A DNA stretch of 8,911 nucleotides from Candidatus Bathyarchaeota archaeon. Its GTDB lineage: Archaea; Thermoproteota; Bathyarchaeia; Bathyarchaeales; Bathyarchaeaceae. The DNA lies in NCBI GenBank assembly GCA_003662715.1, contig QMYO01000050.1, positions 1 through 8,911 on the forward strand, read 5' to 3'. Every line of letters starts with the position of its first letter. Within the stretch, counting starts at the first letter, position 1. Made by a program: the position numbers and the translations under genes. Below the pieces are notes generated by a model. That model was given only the letters and a program-made list of their open reading frames with translations. It made no database searches and was not told the origin of the DNA. Positions 1 to 7,067 of this stretch are shown one piece after another.

Positions 1-696
1 AGCTCTCTTATAGTCCCGTGTTTCTGGCAATGGCACTAAGTGTTTTCCATCGCAGAACGCTTGGAAGCTGGATTCTTCGCCGTCAATTTTTTCTTCCACT
101 ATCACTGCTCCATATTCATAGTTGGATAGAAAATGTTCTAGCAACTGCTCTCGACTATTGAAGTGGTCGCCCCAGACGCCGACGCCTTTTCCCGCTGCAG
201 GACGGTCAGGTTTTATGGCGACTTTATTGTTGAGTTCGTCTAGCCACACGTTGAGGTTTCTCTTCAGTTTACTTAGGGTGCTGTAGTCTTTTGGGTCAAA
301 AACTCTAAAACTTGGATTTGCCTCTGGCACAACCCTCTGAAATAAGCGTCTTTGTACAACTTTGCTTCCCTCGATAGCGTATTTTCTGGTTGGGCATATC
401 ATGGGTATCTCTGTTTCTCTTTCAATGGCATCTCTGACACCGTTGATTATGGGTTTTTCTGGACCAACTATTCCAAAATCAATCATTTTTTCATGTTTCT
501 TGGCGAACTTACAAATCTTTTCCACGTCAAGGTCTGGGATAACGACGTGTTTCTTCGCCTTTTTTACGTTGTAGGGATTCCTCTGCTTGTCTACAACATA
601 GATGTCGGCGGCGTAATTTTGGCTGCGGCTGAAAGAGTCCACCATGGCGACTCCTCTTGAACCATAGCAGACAACCAAAACGCCCACTCGGTCCAT
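1..696 (-). CDS. purD: Phosphoribosylamine-glycine ligase (GAR synthetase), 3' end cut by window edge
   Basis: This open frame begins at ATG 696 and is still open at base 1, giving 232 N-terminal residues of an ATP-grasp enzyme. PurD joins glycine to phosphoribosylamine, the second step of purine synthesis, in the cytoplasm. Visible PurD features are GPEKPI (78-83), EGSK (109-112), the ATP-grasp stretch KPDRPAAGKGV (162-172), EEKIDGEESS (201-210) and PETRDYKR (224-231). The N-terminus has CYGSRGVAM where many PurD proteins have a GSGGREHA-like loop, so it is a divergent, probably archaeal form. A GGTG lies 7 nt before the ATG as ribosome binding site. It follows purF by 25 nt on the same strand, and PurF makes its unstable substrate, so co-transcription is likely. 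The catalytic C-terminal half lies outside the window. Confidence 0.88.
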   Translation of the reverse strand, partial: MDRVGVLVVCYGSRGVAMVDSFSRSQNYAADIYVVDKQRNPYNVKKAKKHVVIPDLDVEKICKFAKKHEKMIDFGIVGPEKPIINGVRDAIERETEIPMICPTRKYAIEGSKVVQRRLFQRVVPEANPSFRVFDPKDYSTLSKLKRNLNVWLDELNNKVAIKPDRPAAGKGVGVWGDHFNSREQLLEHFLSNYEYGAVIVEEKIDGEESSFQAFCDGKHLVPLPETRDYKRA

Positions 697-721
697 GTGT
701 AAACACCATTAAAACGTAGGT

Positions 722-2209
722 CTAAGCCATAACCTCATATATTCTTCCCGTTTCTTTAAATCCCCTTTCAAATTTTTCCTTCATCTCATCCGCCAGTTTT
801 TGAGCCAATGGAGTAGGATACTTTCCGGTGACGCATCCTAAACATAATTCATCTTTCTTCATGCCAGTGGCTCTAACCAAACCATCGATTGACTGATAGT
901 TAACGGTGTCTGCGCCTATTCTCTCAGCTATTTCTTCAGGACCATATCTGGACCCTATCAACTCGTTGTAGGTTGCCATGTCAATCCCATAAAAGCAGGG
1001 ACTGATTATTCTTGGAAACGTAACAAAAACGTGAACCTTCTTTGCTCCTTTTTTACGCAGTTTCTCTATAATCACCTTTGTGGTGTCGCCTCTTACGATG
1101 CTGTCTTCAACCACTGCAATGGTTTTTCCACTAATCTTGCGGTCAAGGATGTTGATTTTTCTGTCAATTGTTGTGAATCGTTCCCGTGACAACAGAATGA
1201 ACGCCCGTTCAGTCACGTATCTATGTCTTCTTGAAGCTCTCTCCCACCTTACCCCAGTTTCTTCATGAAGCCCGTATGCAGCGTCATTACCCGTTTCAGG
1301 AATTGACATGATTATGTCTGCTTTTTTTGCGATTTCAGAATACTCCCTTCCAAGGTTTCTTCCAAAATCTTCTCTCACTTCATAAACATGTTTATTTCCA
1401 AGCGTAGAGTCTGGTCTAGAAAAATACGCAAATTCAAAGCAGCAAAGCGCTTTTCTCTCGCCTCTAACAAGCTGATTTCGCACAAAACCATCCTTTGATA
1501 TGATTACGAGTTCTCCAGGTTTTATTTCGAAACAATGTTCAAAACCATTAATGTCTAAACCAACAGTTTCCGAGGATACCGCATATGTTTCACGGTCTTC
1601 GCTACGTCCGCAGCAGAGCGGTCTTATCCCATGAGGGTCTTTGAAGGCGAAGAGTTCCCCGTTTTGAGTTACTCCTGCTATGGAAAAAGCGCCCTCTATT
1701 TCTTCCATACATGTTCTAACCGACGAAGCCAAATCATCGGTTTCCATCAGCTCCATGAGGAGTTTTCTACAAATCACTTCGGCATCACATTCACAAGAAA
1801 AACCTGGAAATCGTTTCTCAAGTTCCCTTTTTAATCCAAAATTGTTAACAATGTTGCCATTAAATGATATCCCCACTCCCATTTTTTCTGACTGCGCTAA
1901 TATGGGTTGAGCACCCTTTATCAACGAGGACTCATCGGTTCCACCCGAAGTTGTGTATCGTATGTTTCCGATGCCAACATAACCAGGCAACAGGTTAAGC
2001 CATTCCTGGATTTTCTCTTTCTTTATCTTCGGAACCAAGTCTAAGTCCTTATGTACATGGAATTTTTCGTGAAACGTGAGGAAGCCATGCGACTGGTGAC
2101 CGCGGTGGTTCTGTGCTCTTAATCCCCAGTAAATGTATGGGAACACTGGTTTGTGTTCGAAATCTTGAGCTCCGAAGACGCCGCATGCTTCTTTTAAGGG
2201 CTTTAACAT
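722..2209 (-). CDS. purF: Amidophosphoribosyltransferase (glutamine PRPP amidotransferase), Fe-S type
   Basis: PurF makes phosphoribosylamine from PRPP and glutamine, the first committed step of purine synthesis. The 495-residue protein has an N-terminal class II glutamine amidotransferase domain: nucleophile Cys9 after an eight-residue leader (MLKPLKEA) that should be clipped off, RYTTSG at 84-89, FNGNI at 116-120 and CDAEV at 141-145. The C-terminal phosphoribosyltransferase domain carries the PRPP loop VVEDSIVRGDTT (366-377). Cysteines at 256/257, 405, 456 and 459 match the four [4Fe-4S] ligands of Bacillus-type PurF (CFEFAYFSRPDS, PCFYGID, CLGC contexts). The frame is open up to an ATG at 2302. 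I prefer ATG 2209 because it puts the nucleophile at residue 9, and the extra 31 residues look unlike PurF. A TATA-like box 24-30 nt upstream suggests a leaderless or nearly leaderless mRNA. It is the first gene of a purF-purD unit. Confidence 0.95.
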   Translation of the reverse strand: MLKPLKEACGVFGAQDFEHKPVFPYIYWGLRAQNHRGHQSHGFLTFHEKFHVHKDLDLVPKIKKEKIQEWLNLLPGYVGIGNIRYTTSGGTDESSLIKGAQPILAQSEKMGVGISFNGNIVNNFGLKRELEKRFPGFSCECDAEVICRKLLMELMETDDLASSVRTCMEEIEGAFSIAGVTQNGELFAFKDPHGIRPLCCGRSEDRETYAVSSETVGLDINGFEHCFEIKPGELVIISKDGFVRNQLVRGERKALCCFEFAYFSRPDSTLGNKHVYEVREDFGRNLGREYSEIAKKADIIMSIPETGNDAAYGLHEETGVRWERASRRHRYVTERAFILLSRERFTTIDRKINILDRKISGKTIAVVEDSIVRGDTTKVIIEKLRKKGAKKVHVFVTFPRIISPCFYGIDMATYNELIGSRYGPEEIAERIGADTVNYQSIDGLVRATGMKKDELCLGCVTGKYPTPLAQKLADEMKEKFERGFKETGRIYEVMA

Positions 2210-2469
2210 AAATGGTAATATATAGACCACATTATTTATGGGTTTTTGACAAAAACATGCATGTTTTTTGGATATCTTGTTAACGGAAATGCGTATTCGC
2301 ACTATCTAAGCATCCTTCAAAAATGACCAACAGACGGCTATGAATGGAAACAAAAGCACTTTTCTAAAATTTAGTATAAACAATCGCAAGCCTAAATGAT
2401 AAGATAAAGCAAAATTTAAGTGAGCCTTAGAGAGCAAACTAAATGATGAAATATTAAGAACAGCTCAGC
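2210..2469. other. Divergent intergenic region between purF and tRNA-Cys
   Basis: This AT-rich spacer must hold the promoters of the leftward purF-purD operon and the rightward tRNA-Cys/cysS pair. On the plus strand the AT-rich runs AAAATTTAAG (2411-2420) and AAATATTAA (2449-2457) are candidate TATA elements for the tRNA. Neither spacing is ideal, so I do not call one. TAAATGAT occurs twice (near 2393 and 2440). The purF frame extends without stops to 2302, but that extension is probably not translated. No other coding signal is visible. Confidence 0.5.
2232..2239 (-). promoter_or_regulatory. Putative TATA box for purF-purD
   Basis: On the minus strand an AT-rich element reading ATAAATAA lies about 24-30 nt upstream of the preferred purF ATG at 2209. 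This is the spacing expected for an archaeal TATA box feeding a leaderless transcript. No Shine-Dalgarno-like sequence precedes the ATG, which fits. A second AT-rich run (TATATATT, around 2216-2223) is too close to the ATG to serve unless a downstream start is used. Assigned by spacing and composition only. Confidence 0.4.
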
Positions 2470-2546
2470 GCCTAGGTGACCGAGTCCGGCAAGGTGACCG
2501 CCTGCAGAGCGGTTTCATAGGGGTTCAAATCCCCTCCTAGGCTCCA
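2470..2546 (+). tRNA. tRNA-Cys (anticodon GCA), CCA encoded
   Basis: A complete cloverleaf can be folded by eye. The 7-bp acceptor pairs GCCTAGG (2470-2476) with CCTAGGC (2536-2542). The short D-arm uses ACC/GGT, and the anticodon stem ACCGC/GCGGT encloses the loop CTGCAGA with anticodon GCA. The T-arm is AGGGG-TTCAAAT-CCCCT. The discriminator base is T (2543), the usual Cys identity base, and CCA is encoded (2544-2546). There is no intron. The cysS start codon lies only 12 nt past the CCA, so the tRNA and its synthetase are probably made on one transcript and separated by tRNA 3' processing. Confidence 0.97.
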
Positions 2547-2547
2547 A

Positions 2548-2553
2548 GAGGTG
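2548..2553 (+). promoter_or_regulatory. Ribosome binding site that decides the cysS TTG start
   Basis: GAGGTG sits two bases past the CCA end of tRNA-Cys and 5 nt before TTG 2559. It supports TTG as the start codon. It also means that the 5' leader of a processed cysS mRNA would consist of almost nothing but this site. Confidence 0.65.
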
Positions 2554-2558
2554 CCAAT

Positions 2559-3974
2559 TTGGTCTTAAGAATCTACAATACTTTAACCAGAAAAAGAGAG
2601 GTTTTCAAACCGATACATGGAAACAGAGTGAACATGTTCGTGTGCGGACCAACAACCTACGACCTCTCCCACCTAGGACACGCAAGAACCTACATAGCCT
2701 ACGACATCATCGCACGTTACCTCCGATACAAGGGATACAGCTTATTTTACATCATGAACATCACAGACGTAGACGACAAAATTATAAACAAAGCAAAAAG
2801 CATCGGAACCGACCCGCTTGAGTTGGCACGGGAATATGAAAGATATTTCTACGAGGACATGGCTAAGCTTGGCATCCAAAGCGTGAACCTCTTCGCCAGA
2901 GCATCAGAACACATACCCGAAATCATAGACCAAGTGAAAACCCTCATCGACAAAGGATACGCTTACGAAACGGAAACAGGCGTCTACTACGACATCACAA
3001 AGTTTAAAGACTTAGGCACCCTCTCCCACCAAAAACCCTCGGAACTCAGGAAACACAGAATAGAACCAGACCCAACCAAGAGAACCGCCCAAGACTTTGC
3101 CTTATGGAAAAAGCGGGGACAAGAAGAGTTGGGTTGGGACTCGCCTTGGGGAAGAGGAAGACCAGGCTGGCACATCGAAGACACAGCAATCACAACACAC
3201 TATTTCGGACCGCAATATGATATCCACGGTGGCGCGGTTGAACTTATATTTCCTCACCATGAGGCTGAGATAGCTCAAGCTGAAGCCGCAACTGGAAGAA
3301 AACCGCTCGTAAAATACTGGGTGCACACCGGAATTCTCAAGGTTGATGGAAAGAAAATGTCGAAGTCCTTGGGCAATTTTATTACGATTCGAGACGTCTT
3401 AAAAAAATATGACCCAGAAGTTCTAAGGTTCTTCTTCGCTTCTGCGCATTATAGAAGCGTCATTGATTTCAGCGAAGCAAGTTTGGAACAGGCAGAGCAA
3501 AGCCTTCAAACCCTTCGCAACGCTTTGAGTAATGTCCAGAAACTTACGCCTACGCCAGGAATCGGAAAAAATGAGACGGAGTTAGAACGAAAAGTATTGC
3601 AATGCCGCGATAAGTTTGTAAAAGCAATGGACGACGATTTCAATTCTCCTTTCGCTCTTACAGCATTATTCGACCTAGCTAATGAAGTAAACAAGTTTGT
3701 CGACAGCCACGAAACAATAAGCGCAAACTTGCTTGAAAAAGTCATAAAAGCCTTCAAAGAGTTAGGGGGCGTATTCAACATACTTCAAAAGGAAGAGAGA
3801 AAGGTCAATTTAGGAATCGTAGATGACTTAGTAGATTTGCTTATTGAATTGAGACAAAGATTCAGGGAAACCAAAAATTGGGAAATGTCAGACATGATTC
3901 GCTCCAGATTGAAAGATATGGGAATCATCTTAGAAGACACAGCAACTGGAACCAAATGGAGAAGCACTGTTTAA
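2559..3974 (+). CDS. cysS: Cysteinyl-tRNA synthetase
   Basis: This class Ia synthetase attaches cysteine to tRNA-Cys in the cytoplasm. The 471-residue length is normal for the family. It has the HIGH-type signature HLGH (38-41), the KMSKS loop (266-270) followed by LGN, and the early zinc-ligand motif FVCGPT with Cys29. The later conserved region GRPGWHIE (200-207) is followed by Asp208 where bacterial enzymes such as E. coli have a zinc-binding Cys (Cys209). The other expected ligands, in HHEAE (His233, Glu237), are present. The C-terminal helical tRNA-binding region is complete and ends at TAA. The start is TTG 2559, preceded by GAGGTG (2548-2553) at good spacing; no ATG gives the expected N-terminus. 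Its position just behind tRNA-Cys(GCA) suggests joint expression of enzyme and substrate tRNA. Confidence 0.96.
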   Translation: MVLRIYNTLTRKREVFKPIHGNRVNMFVCGPTTYDLSHLGHARTYIAYDIIARYLRYKGYSLFYIMNITDVDDKIINKAKSIGTDPLELAREYERYFYEDMAKLGIQSVNLFARASEHIPEIIDQVKTLIDKGYAYETETGVYYDITKFKDLGTLSHQKPSELRKHRIEPDPTKRTAQDFALWKKRGQEELGWDSPWGRGRPGWHIEDTAITTHYFGPQYDIHGGAVELIFPHHEAEIAQAEAATGRKPLVKYWVHTGILKVDGKKMSKSLGNFITIRDVLKKYDPEVLRFFFASAHYRSVIDFSEASLEQAEQSLQTLRNALSNVQKLTPTPGIGKNETELERKVLQCRDKFVKAMDDDFNSPFALTALFDLANEVNKFVDSHETISANLLEKVIKAFKELGGVFNILQKEERKVNLGIVDDLVDLLIELRQRFRETKNWEMSDMIRSRLKDMGIILEDTATGTKWRSTV

Positions 3975-4191
3975 AACTTCACCGCTCCTAACTTCGCTAT
4001 GTCTTCTCAGCAAAAACACAATTCTTGGGCTCTCGCATTTAGCCTCAACGTAACTCTTAGAAAGACTAAATGCTCACCATTCTTTACACTAAAACTTGAA
4101 AGACTGTTCCGCCCAAAAAGTAATACCCCTAAATAGAAATAGAAGTACCCCGCTTTAACCTTAAATACTTCTTACACCATTAGGAAAGAAT
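3975..4191. other. Spacer between cysS and the membrane protein gene, with an inverted repeat
   Basis: No convincing coding frame is present. An 8-nt perfect inverted repeat, GCATTTAG (4035-4042) and CTAAATGC (4066-4073), is separated by 23 nt. It could form a hairpin downstream of cysS or be an operator. It lacks a following T-run, so a terminator call is not justified. The last 35 bases hold the promoter of the next gene. Confidence 0.45.
4161..4168 (+). promoter_or_regulatory. TATA box for the membrane protein gene
   Basis: TTAAATAC lies 24-31 nt upstream of the ATG at 4192, the expected distance for a transcript starting at or just before the start codon. A weak purine-rich AGGAAAG (4182-4188) lies between them, so if translation uses it the leader must be slightly longer. 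Confidence 0.5.
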
Positions 4192-4929
4192 ATGCAAATC
4201 CCAGAATCGATACTTCAAGTTGAGATTCCACAGCCCTTAATAGATATTGGGCAAGCAATCGTTGACATGTTACCTAGAGTCGTCGGAGCGATAATCGCGC
4301 TGATCATCGGCTGGTTTGCTGGAAGAGCCCTAGGGAAAGCAGTTTCAAAACTTCTTGATAAGGCTGGAGTTGACGATGCCCTGCGCCCAACAATATTCGG
4401 CAGAGTCCTTGAGCGTTCAGGAATTACCTGCGTAGGCTTCTTCGACCTCATCGTCAGATGGTTCGTTTACTTAATCGCCATCTTTGCAGCCGTCGACATA
4501 CTACAAATAGCCATCCTCAGCCAATACATGAACATGATAGTGGCATACCTTCCAAGCCTCATAGCCGGTGTAATCCTTCTAATCGCAGGCTTCATAGTAA
4601 CCGACTATATCGCAGACTTTATGAAGAAAGTCGGCGAAGAAGCCAAAATCGCCTATTCCCGACTATTCGCAGACGGACTAAGATTATTCCTATACTCAGT
4701 CGTTATCGTACTTGCCCTTTCACAAATGAAAATCGACGTCAGCATTCTCTACATATTCGCCACCGCCCTTGCATGGGGAACCGCTATCTGTGTTGGCGTT
4801 GGACTCGGCATAGCCATAGGCTGGGGCTTCAAAGATGTTATAGCTAAATCCGCTGAAGAATGGATCAAATCGTTAACTGTAACCGCTGAAAAAGTTGAAG
4901 AAGCCAGAGCCAAAAAGAAAAGCGGATAA
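4192..4929 (+). CDS. Five-helix membrane protein of the mechanosensitive channel TM-helix type
   Basis: The 245-residue protein is dominated by hydrophobic helices at about 28-46, 83-105, 117-140, 162-179 and 184-213. It has short polar loops and a lysine/glutamate-rich C-terminal tail ending EARAKKKSG. The pattern of a helix, GWFAGRALGKAVSKLLDKAGVDDAL, and a later glycine-rich helix (GVGLGIAIGWGFKDVIAK, 202-219) is typical of proteins carrying the conserved 'TM_helix' repeat related to small-conductance mechanosensitive channels. The last helix resembles the pore-lining TM3 of MscS, rich in Gly and Ala. The soluble beta and alpha/beta domains of MscS are absent because the protein stops about 30 residues later. 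A role in osmotic or membrane-tension response is inferred from the family only. It is monocistronic, with its own TATA box, and converges on the redox genes. Confidence 0.75.
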   Translation: MQIPESILQVEIPQPLIDIGQAIVDMLPRVVGAIIALIIGWFAGRALGKAVSKLLDKAGVDDALRPTIFGRVLERSGITCVGFFDLIVRWFVYLIAIFAAVDILQIAILSQYMNMIVAYLPSLIAGVILLIAGFIVTDYIADFMKKVGEEAKIAYSRLFADGLRLFLYSVVIVLALSQMKIDVSILYIFATALAWGTAICVGVGLGIAIGWGFKDVIAKSAEEWIKSLTVTAEKVEEARAKKKSG

Positions 4930-5070
4930 ACCAGCATAACCATACGTTTCAAGGCATAGAATGACTCCTTAGTTAGCAAAGGAACTCAATCAAGTCAACA
5001 GCCCTATCCAACAACACAAAAACGAAAGTACAACTGCCCTAGTTTAACCTGCCTTCAAGCAAACTAATAA

Positions 5071-5277
5071 TTAGCTTATCAGGTATGGTAGTCGAAGCTT
5101 TACTGCCTTACGTGGACACTCAAGTTCGCAACATCCACAGTACCAACACTCGTCATATTTGACGTATGCTTTTCCATCTTCATCCAACCTAAGAGCATCC
5201 AAAGGGCATATCTCTACACATACCCCGCATCCATCACATTTTTCTCTATCGATTTCAACGCTCATAGATCCGCTCAC
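5071..5277 (-). CDS. Small 2x[4Fe-4S] ferredoxin, electron-transfer partner of the flavoprotein
   Basis: The 68-residue protein has two classic cluster motifs: Cys14, 17, 20 and 24 (CDGCGVCVEICP) and Cys44, 47, 50 and 54 (CWYCGCCELECP). Cys49 is extra. The CWYC segment resembles the CWEC segment of the beta subunit of adenylylsulfate reductase (AprB), where the Trp lies between cluster and FAD. AprB itself is about twice as long: it has an insertion in the first cluster motif and a long C-terminal tail, both missing here. The start is taken as GTG 5277, which overlaps the flavoprotein stop by 3 nt (GTGA). ATG 5265, four codons in, is an equally possible start. The overlap implies translational coupling and a stable two-subunit complex. 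Confidence 0.88.
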   Translation of the reverse strand: MSGSMSVEIDREKCDGCGVCVEICPLDALRLDEDGKAYVKYDECWYCGCCELECPRKAVKLRLPYLIS

Positions 5278-6938
5278 GCTCCCGCTGTTATAGTTCGCTT
5301 TACCGGACTTGTGAGTATAGTCATCTTCCCTGTCTCAGGATCAATTCTTACTAGGACATGTTTTAGCCAGTTCTCGTCGTCTCTTTCAGGGAAGTCGGAT
5401 CTGCAGTGTCCCCCCATCTCGCTCCATCTGGTCTCTTTCCTTTCTAAAGCAGATCTAGCGTTCATTTCTGCGCAATCGAGGATGAACCCAGTCTCAATTG
5501 CCCTGCCCAGTTCGTGCCAGTCGTCAGCCTTCAGCCTGTTTACATCTTCTGTCTTAAACCTTTTGATCCACCATAGCGCTGTTCTTAGTTTTGCCTCGTT
5601 TGTTGGAGGAACTAGATATTGAGTGATAACTCTTCTTAACTTAAACTCGAACATGCTTGGCTTTATTCCATGACTTCTGCTCATGGGGGCGAAAACCCTT
5701 TTCTCCTCCTTGCGGACGAAATCCAAATCTATTTCCGGCGCACCACATGTCTTTGCATAGTTTGCAGCGGACTGGCCAGCTATTTCTCCGAAGACGAAGG
5801 CTCCGGTTAGCATTTGCCATGGCACGTATGCTACATCTCCCGCAGCGTATAGGCCTTGAAGTGAAGTCTTTGCTTCTGGGTCTATCTTAACTCCCGATGC
5901 ACCGTGCCCTCCGCAGAGGCAAGCATCTTCGAAATCATACTCAATAAGATCCTTTCTGATGTCTAGACCTCTTTCCTTGAAGAATCTGAGGATTGAGAGC
6001 TTCTTTTCGCTGGAAAACATCGTCTGCTCAATCTTCTTTATGGTTTCCTCAGGAAGATGACTGAATTTCTCGTAGATGGGGTCTCTCCTGTTCAACAGTG
6101 ATTGAACTAAATATTCTGGGTCATCCGTATCAGGGATTTCATTTCCATCTGCATCAATATACTTTACATCAAGCTTGTCGAGGTAGTATTTTCCTAATGG
6201 TGTATTAAGCCCTTTACACTCAATCCAGTATTGCACAAACTCAAATCCAGCCAGGTCCGCTCCCGCTCGGTAAGCCATCGCATATCCATCACCTGCATTC
6301 CCGGGAAAGTCAAACGTGCCAAACAAATATTGCGAAGTGGGCAAGCCAAATCTTGAGCATCCTCCACTCGTCAATATAGTGGCTTTAGCTGAGCATGCTA
6401 TGAATTCTCCTGTTCTGATATTGAGCCCAGTAGCTCCATGAACGCTTTTAAAATCAGAAATCAGAGACGTAGCCATCGTGTGATTCAAAACTTTTATCTT
6501 ACGGCTTTTGACCTCGCGCGCAAGTATAAGTTTGAGATTCTCTCCGTCCATGGGAACAAGAAATTTTCCGCCGGCAGAAAATAGGTCTTTGACTACGTAT
6601 TTTCCCTCATCGTCCTTTTCGAACTTGATTCCCCATTGTTCAAGCTTCTTCAACATGGCAAAGCTCTTCTCAGCTAAGATATAGTGTAATTCGTCGTCAA
6701 TGACTCCATGCAGGCTCCTGCCCACACGCTTCACGTACTCTTCTGGTGTTGATATGCCCGGTACAGCCACAATGTTGAGGGCGTCCATCCCGGTTGCGAG
6801 GCTTCCACTACGCTTGACGTTTGCTTTCTCAAATATAGTCACATTAAGATTGGGGTCAGCATCCTTGGCGGCTATAGCAGCGAGGCACCCAGCGCTTCCT
6901 CCTCCGATGATCAGAACATCCGTCTTCAAAATTTCCAT
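5274..6938 (-). CDS. FAD flavoprotein of the fumarate reductase/AprA-like family
   Basis: The 554-residue protein starts with a dinucleotide-binding fold: GGGSAG (12-17), and Glu37 at the end of strand 2 (VTIFEK) for the FAD ribose. RSGSLATG (43-50), GNAGDGYAMAYRAGA (214-228), GGHGASG (343-349) and the second FAD motif GLYAAGDVA (362-370) follow. Its C-terminal HCRSDFPERDD (511-521) is typical of succinate dehydrogenase/fumarate reductase relatives. The whole resembles adenylylsulfate reductase AprA but is shorter than the roughly 640 residues of Archaeoglobus AprA. With the coupled ferredoxin it likely forms a cytoplasmic AB oxidoreductase; no signal peptide or membrane anchor is seen. The substrate is unknown: a true APS reductase is possible but unproven, and no sulfate-activation gene is in view. 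ATG 6938 follows a GGTG ribosome binding site. Confidence 0.85.
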   Translation of the reverse strand: MEILKTDVLIIGGGSAGCLAAIAAKDADPNLNVTIFEKANVKRSGSLATGMDALNIVAVPGISTPEEYVKRVGRSLHGVIDDELHYILAEKSFAMLKKLEQWGIKFEKDDEGKYVVKDLFSAGGKFLVPMDGENLKLILAREVKSRKIKVLNHTMATSLISDFKSVHGATGLNIRTGEFIACSAKATILTSGGCSRFGLPTSQYLFGTFDFPGNAGDGYAMAYRAGADLAGFEFVQYWIECKGLNTPLGKYYLDKLDVKYIDADGNEIPDTDDPEYLVQSLLNRRDPIYEKFSHLPEETIKKIEQTMFSSEKKLSILRFFKERGLDIRKDLIEYDFEDACLCGGHGASGVKIDPEAKTSLQGLYAAGDVAYVPWQMLTGAFVFGEIAGQSAANYAKTCGAPEIDLDFVRKEEKRVFAPMSRSHGIKPSMFEFKLRRVITQYLVPPTNEAKLRTALWWIKRFKTEDVNRLKADDWHELGRAIETGFILDCAEMNARSALERKETRWSEMGGHCRSDFPERDDENWLKHVLVRIDPETGKMTILTSPVKRTITAGA

Positions 6939-6983
6939 CTAAAATTCACCATCTCTAGTGGGCGAAAGTCATCTTTTTCTTTT

Positions 6984-6992
6984 GTATATAAG
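6984..6992 (-). promoter_or_regulatory. TATA box for the flavoprotein-ferredoxin operon
   Basis: On the minus strand CTTATATAC is a strong archaeal TATA match with a preceding A-rich CAAAA resembling a BRE element. It lies about 46-54 nt before ATG 6938. The predicted transcript start is therefore near 6963, with a leader of about 25 nt that includes the GGTG ribosome binding site. Confidence 0.6.
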
Positions 6993-7025
6993 TTTTGCGT
7001 GTGCATAATCTCGCTAAACGTTACG

Positions 7026-7033
7026 TATTTAAG
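7026..7033 (+). promoter_or_regulatory. TATA box for the DUF5678-like/protease gene pair
   Basis: TATTTAAG lies about 35-42 nt upstream of ATG 7068. The predicted start is near 7054 and leaves a short leader containing GAGG (7057-7060), 7 nt before the ATG. It is only about 35 bp from the divergent promoter of the flavoprotein operon, so the two units could share a regulator. Confidence 0.5.
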
Positions 7034-7067
7034 GTTTGACCTCCCATTACTTAGTTGAGGCCCTGAA

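Noticed and set aside
352..709. Small frames on both strands (352-660, 362-574 plus; 527-709 minus)
   Set aside because: They are shadows of purD, which is clearly coding on the minus strand to the window edge.
2210..2302. A longer purF start at 2302 adding 31 residues
   Set aside because: It would bury the nucleophilic Cys at residue 40, and the added residues do not resemble a PurF leader.
4458..4847. A 129-residue Arg/His/Ser-rich frame on the plus strand
   Set aside because: It is a shifted frame of the membrane protein gene, with low-complexity composition and no own start signals.
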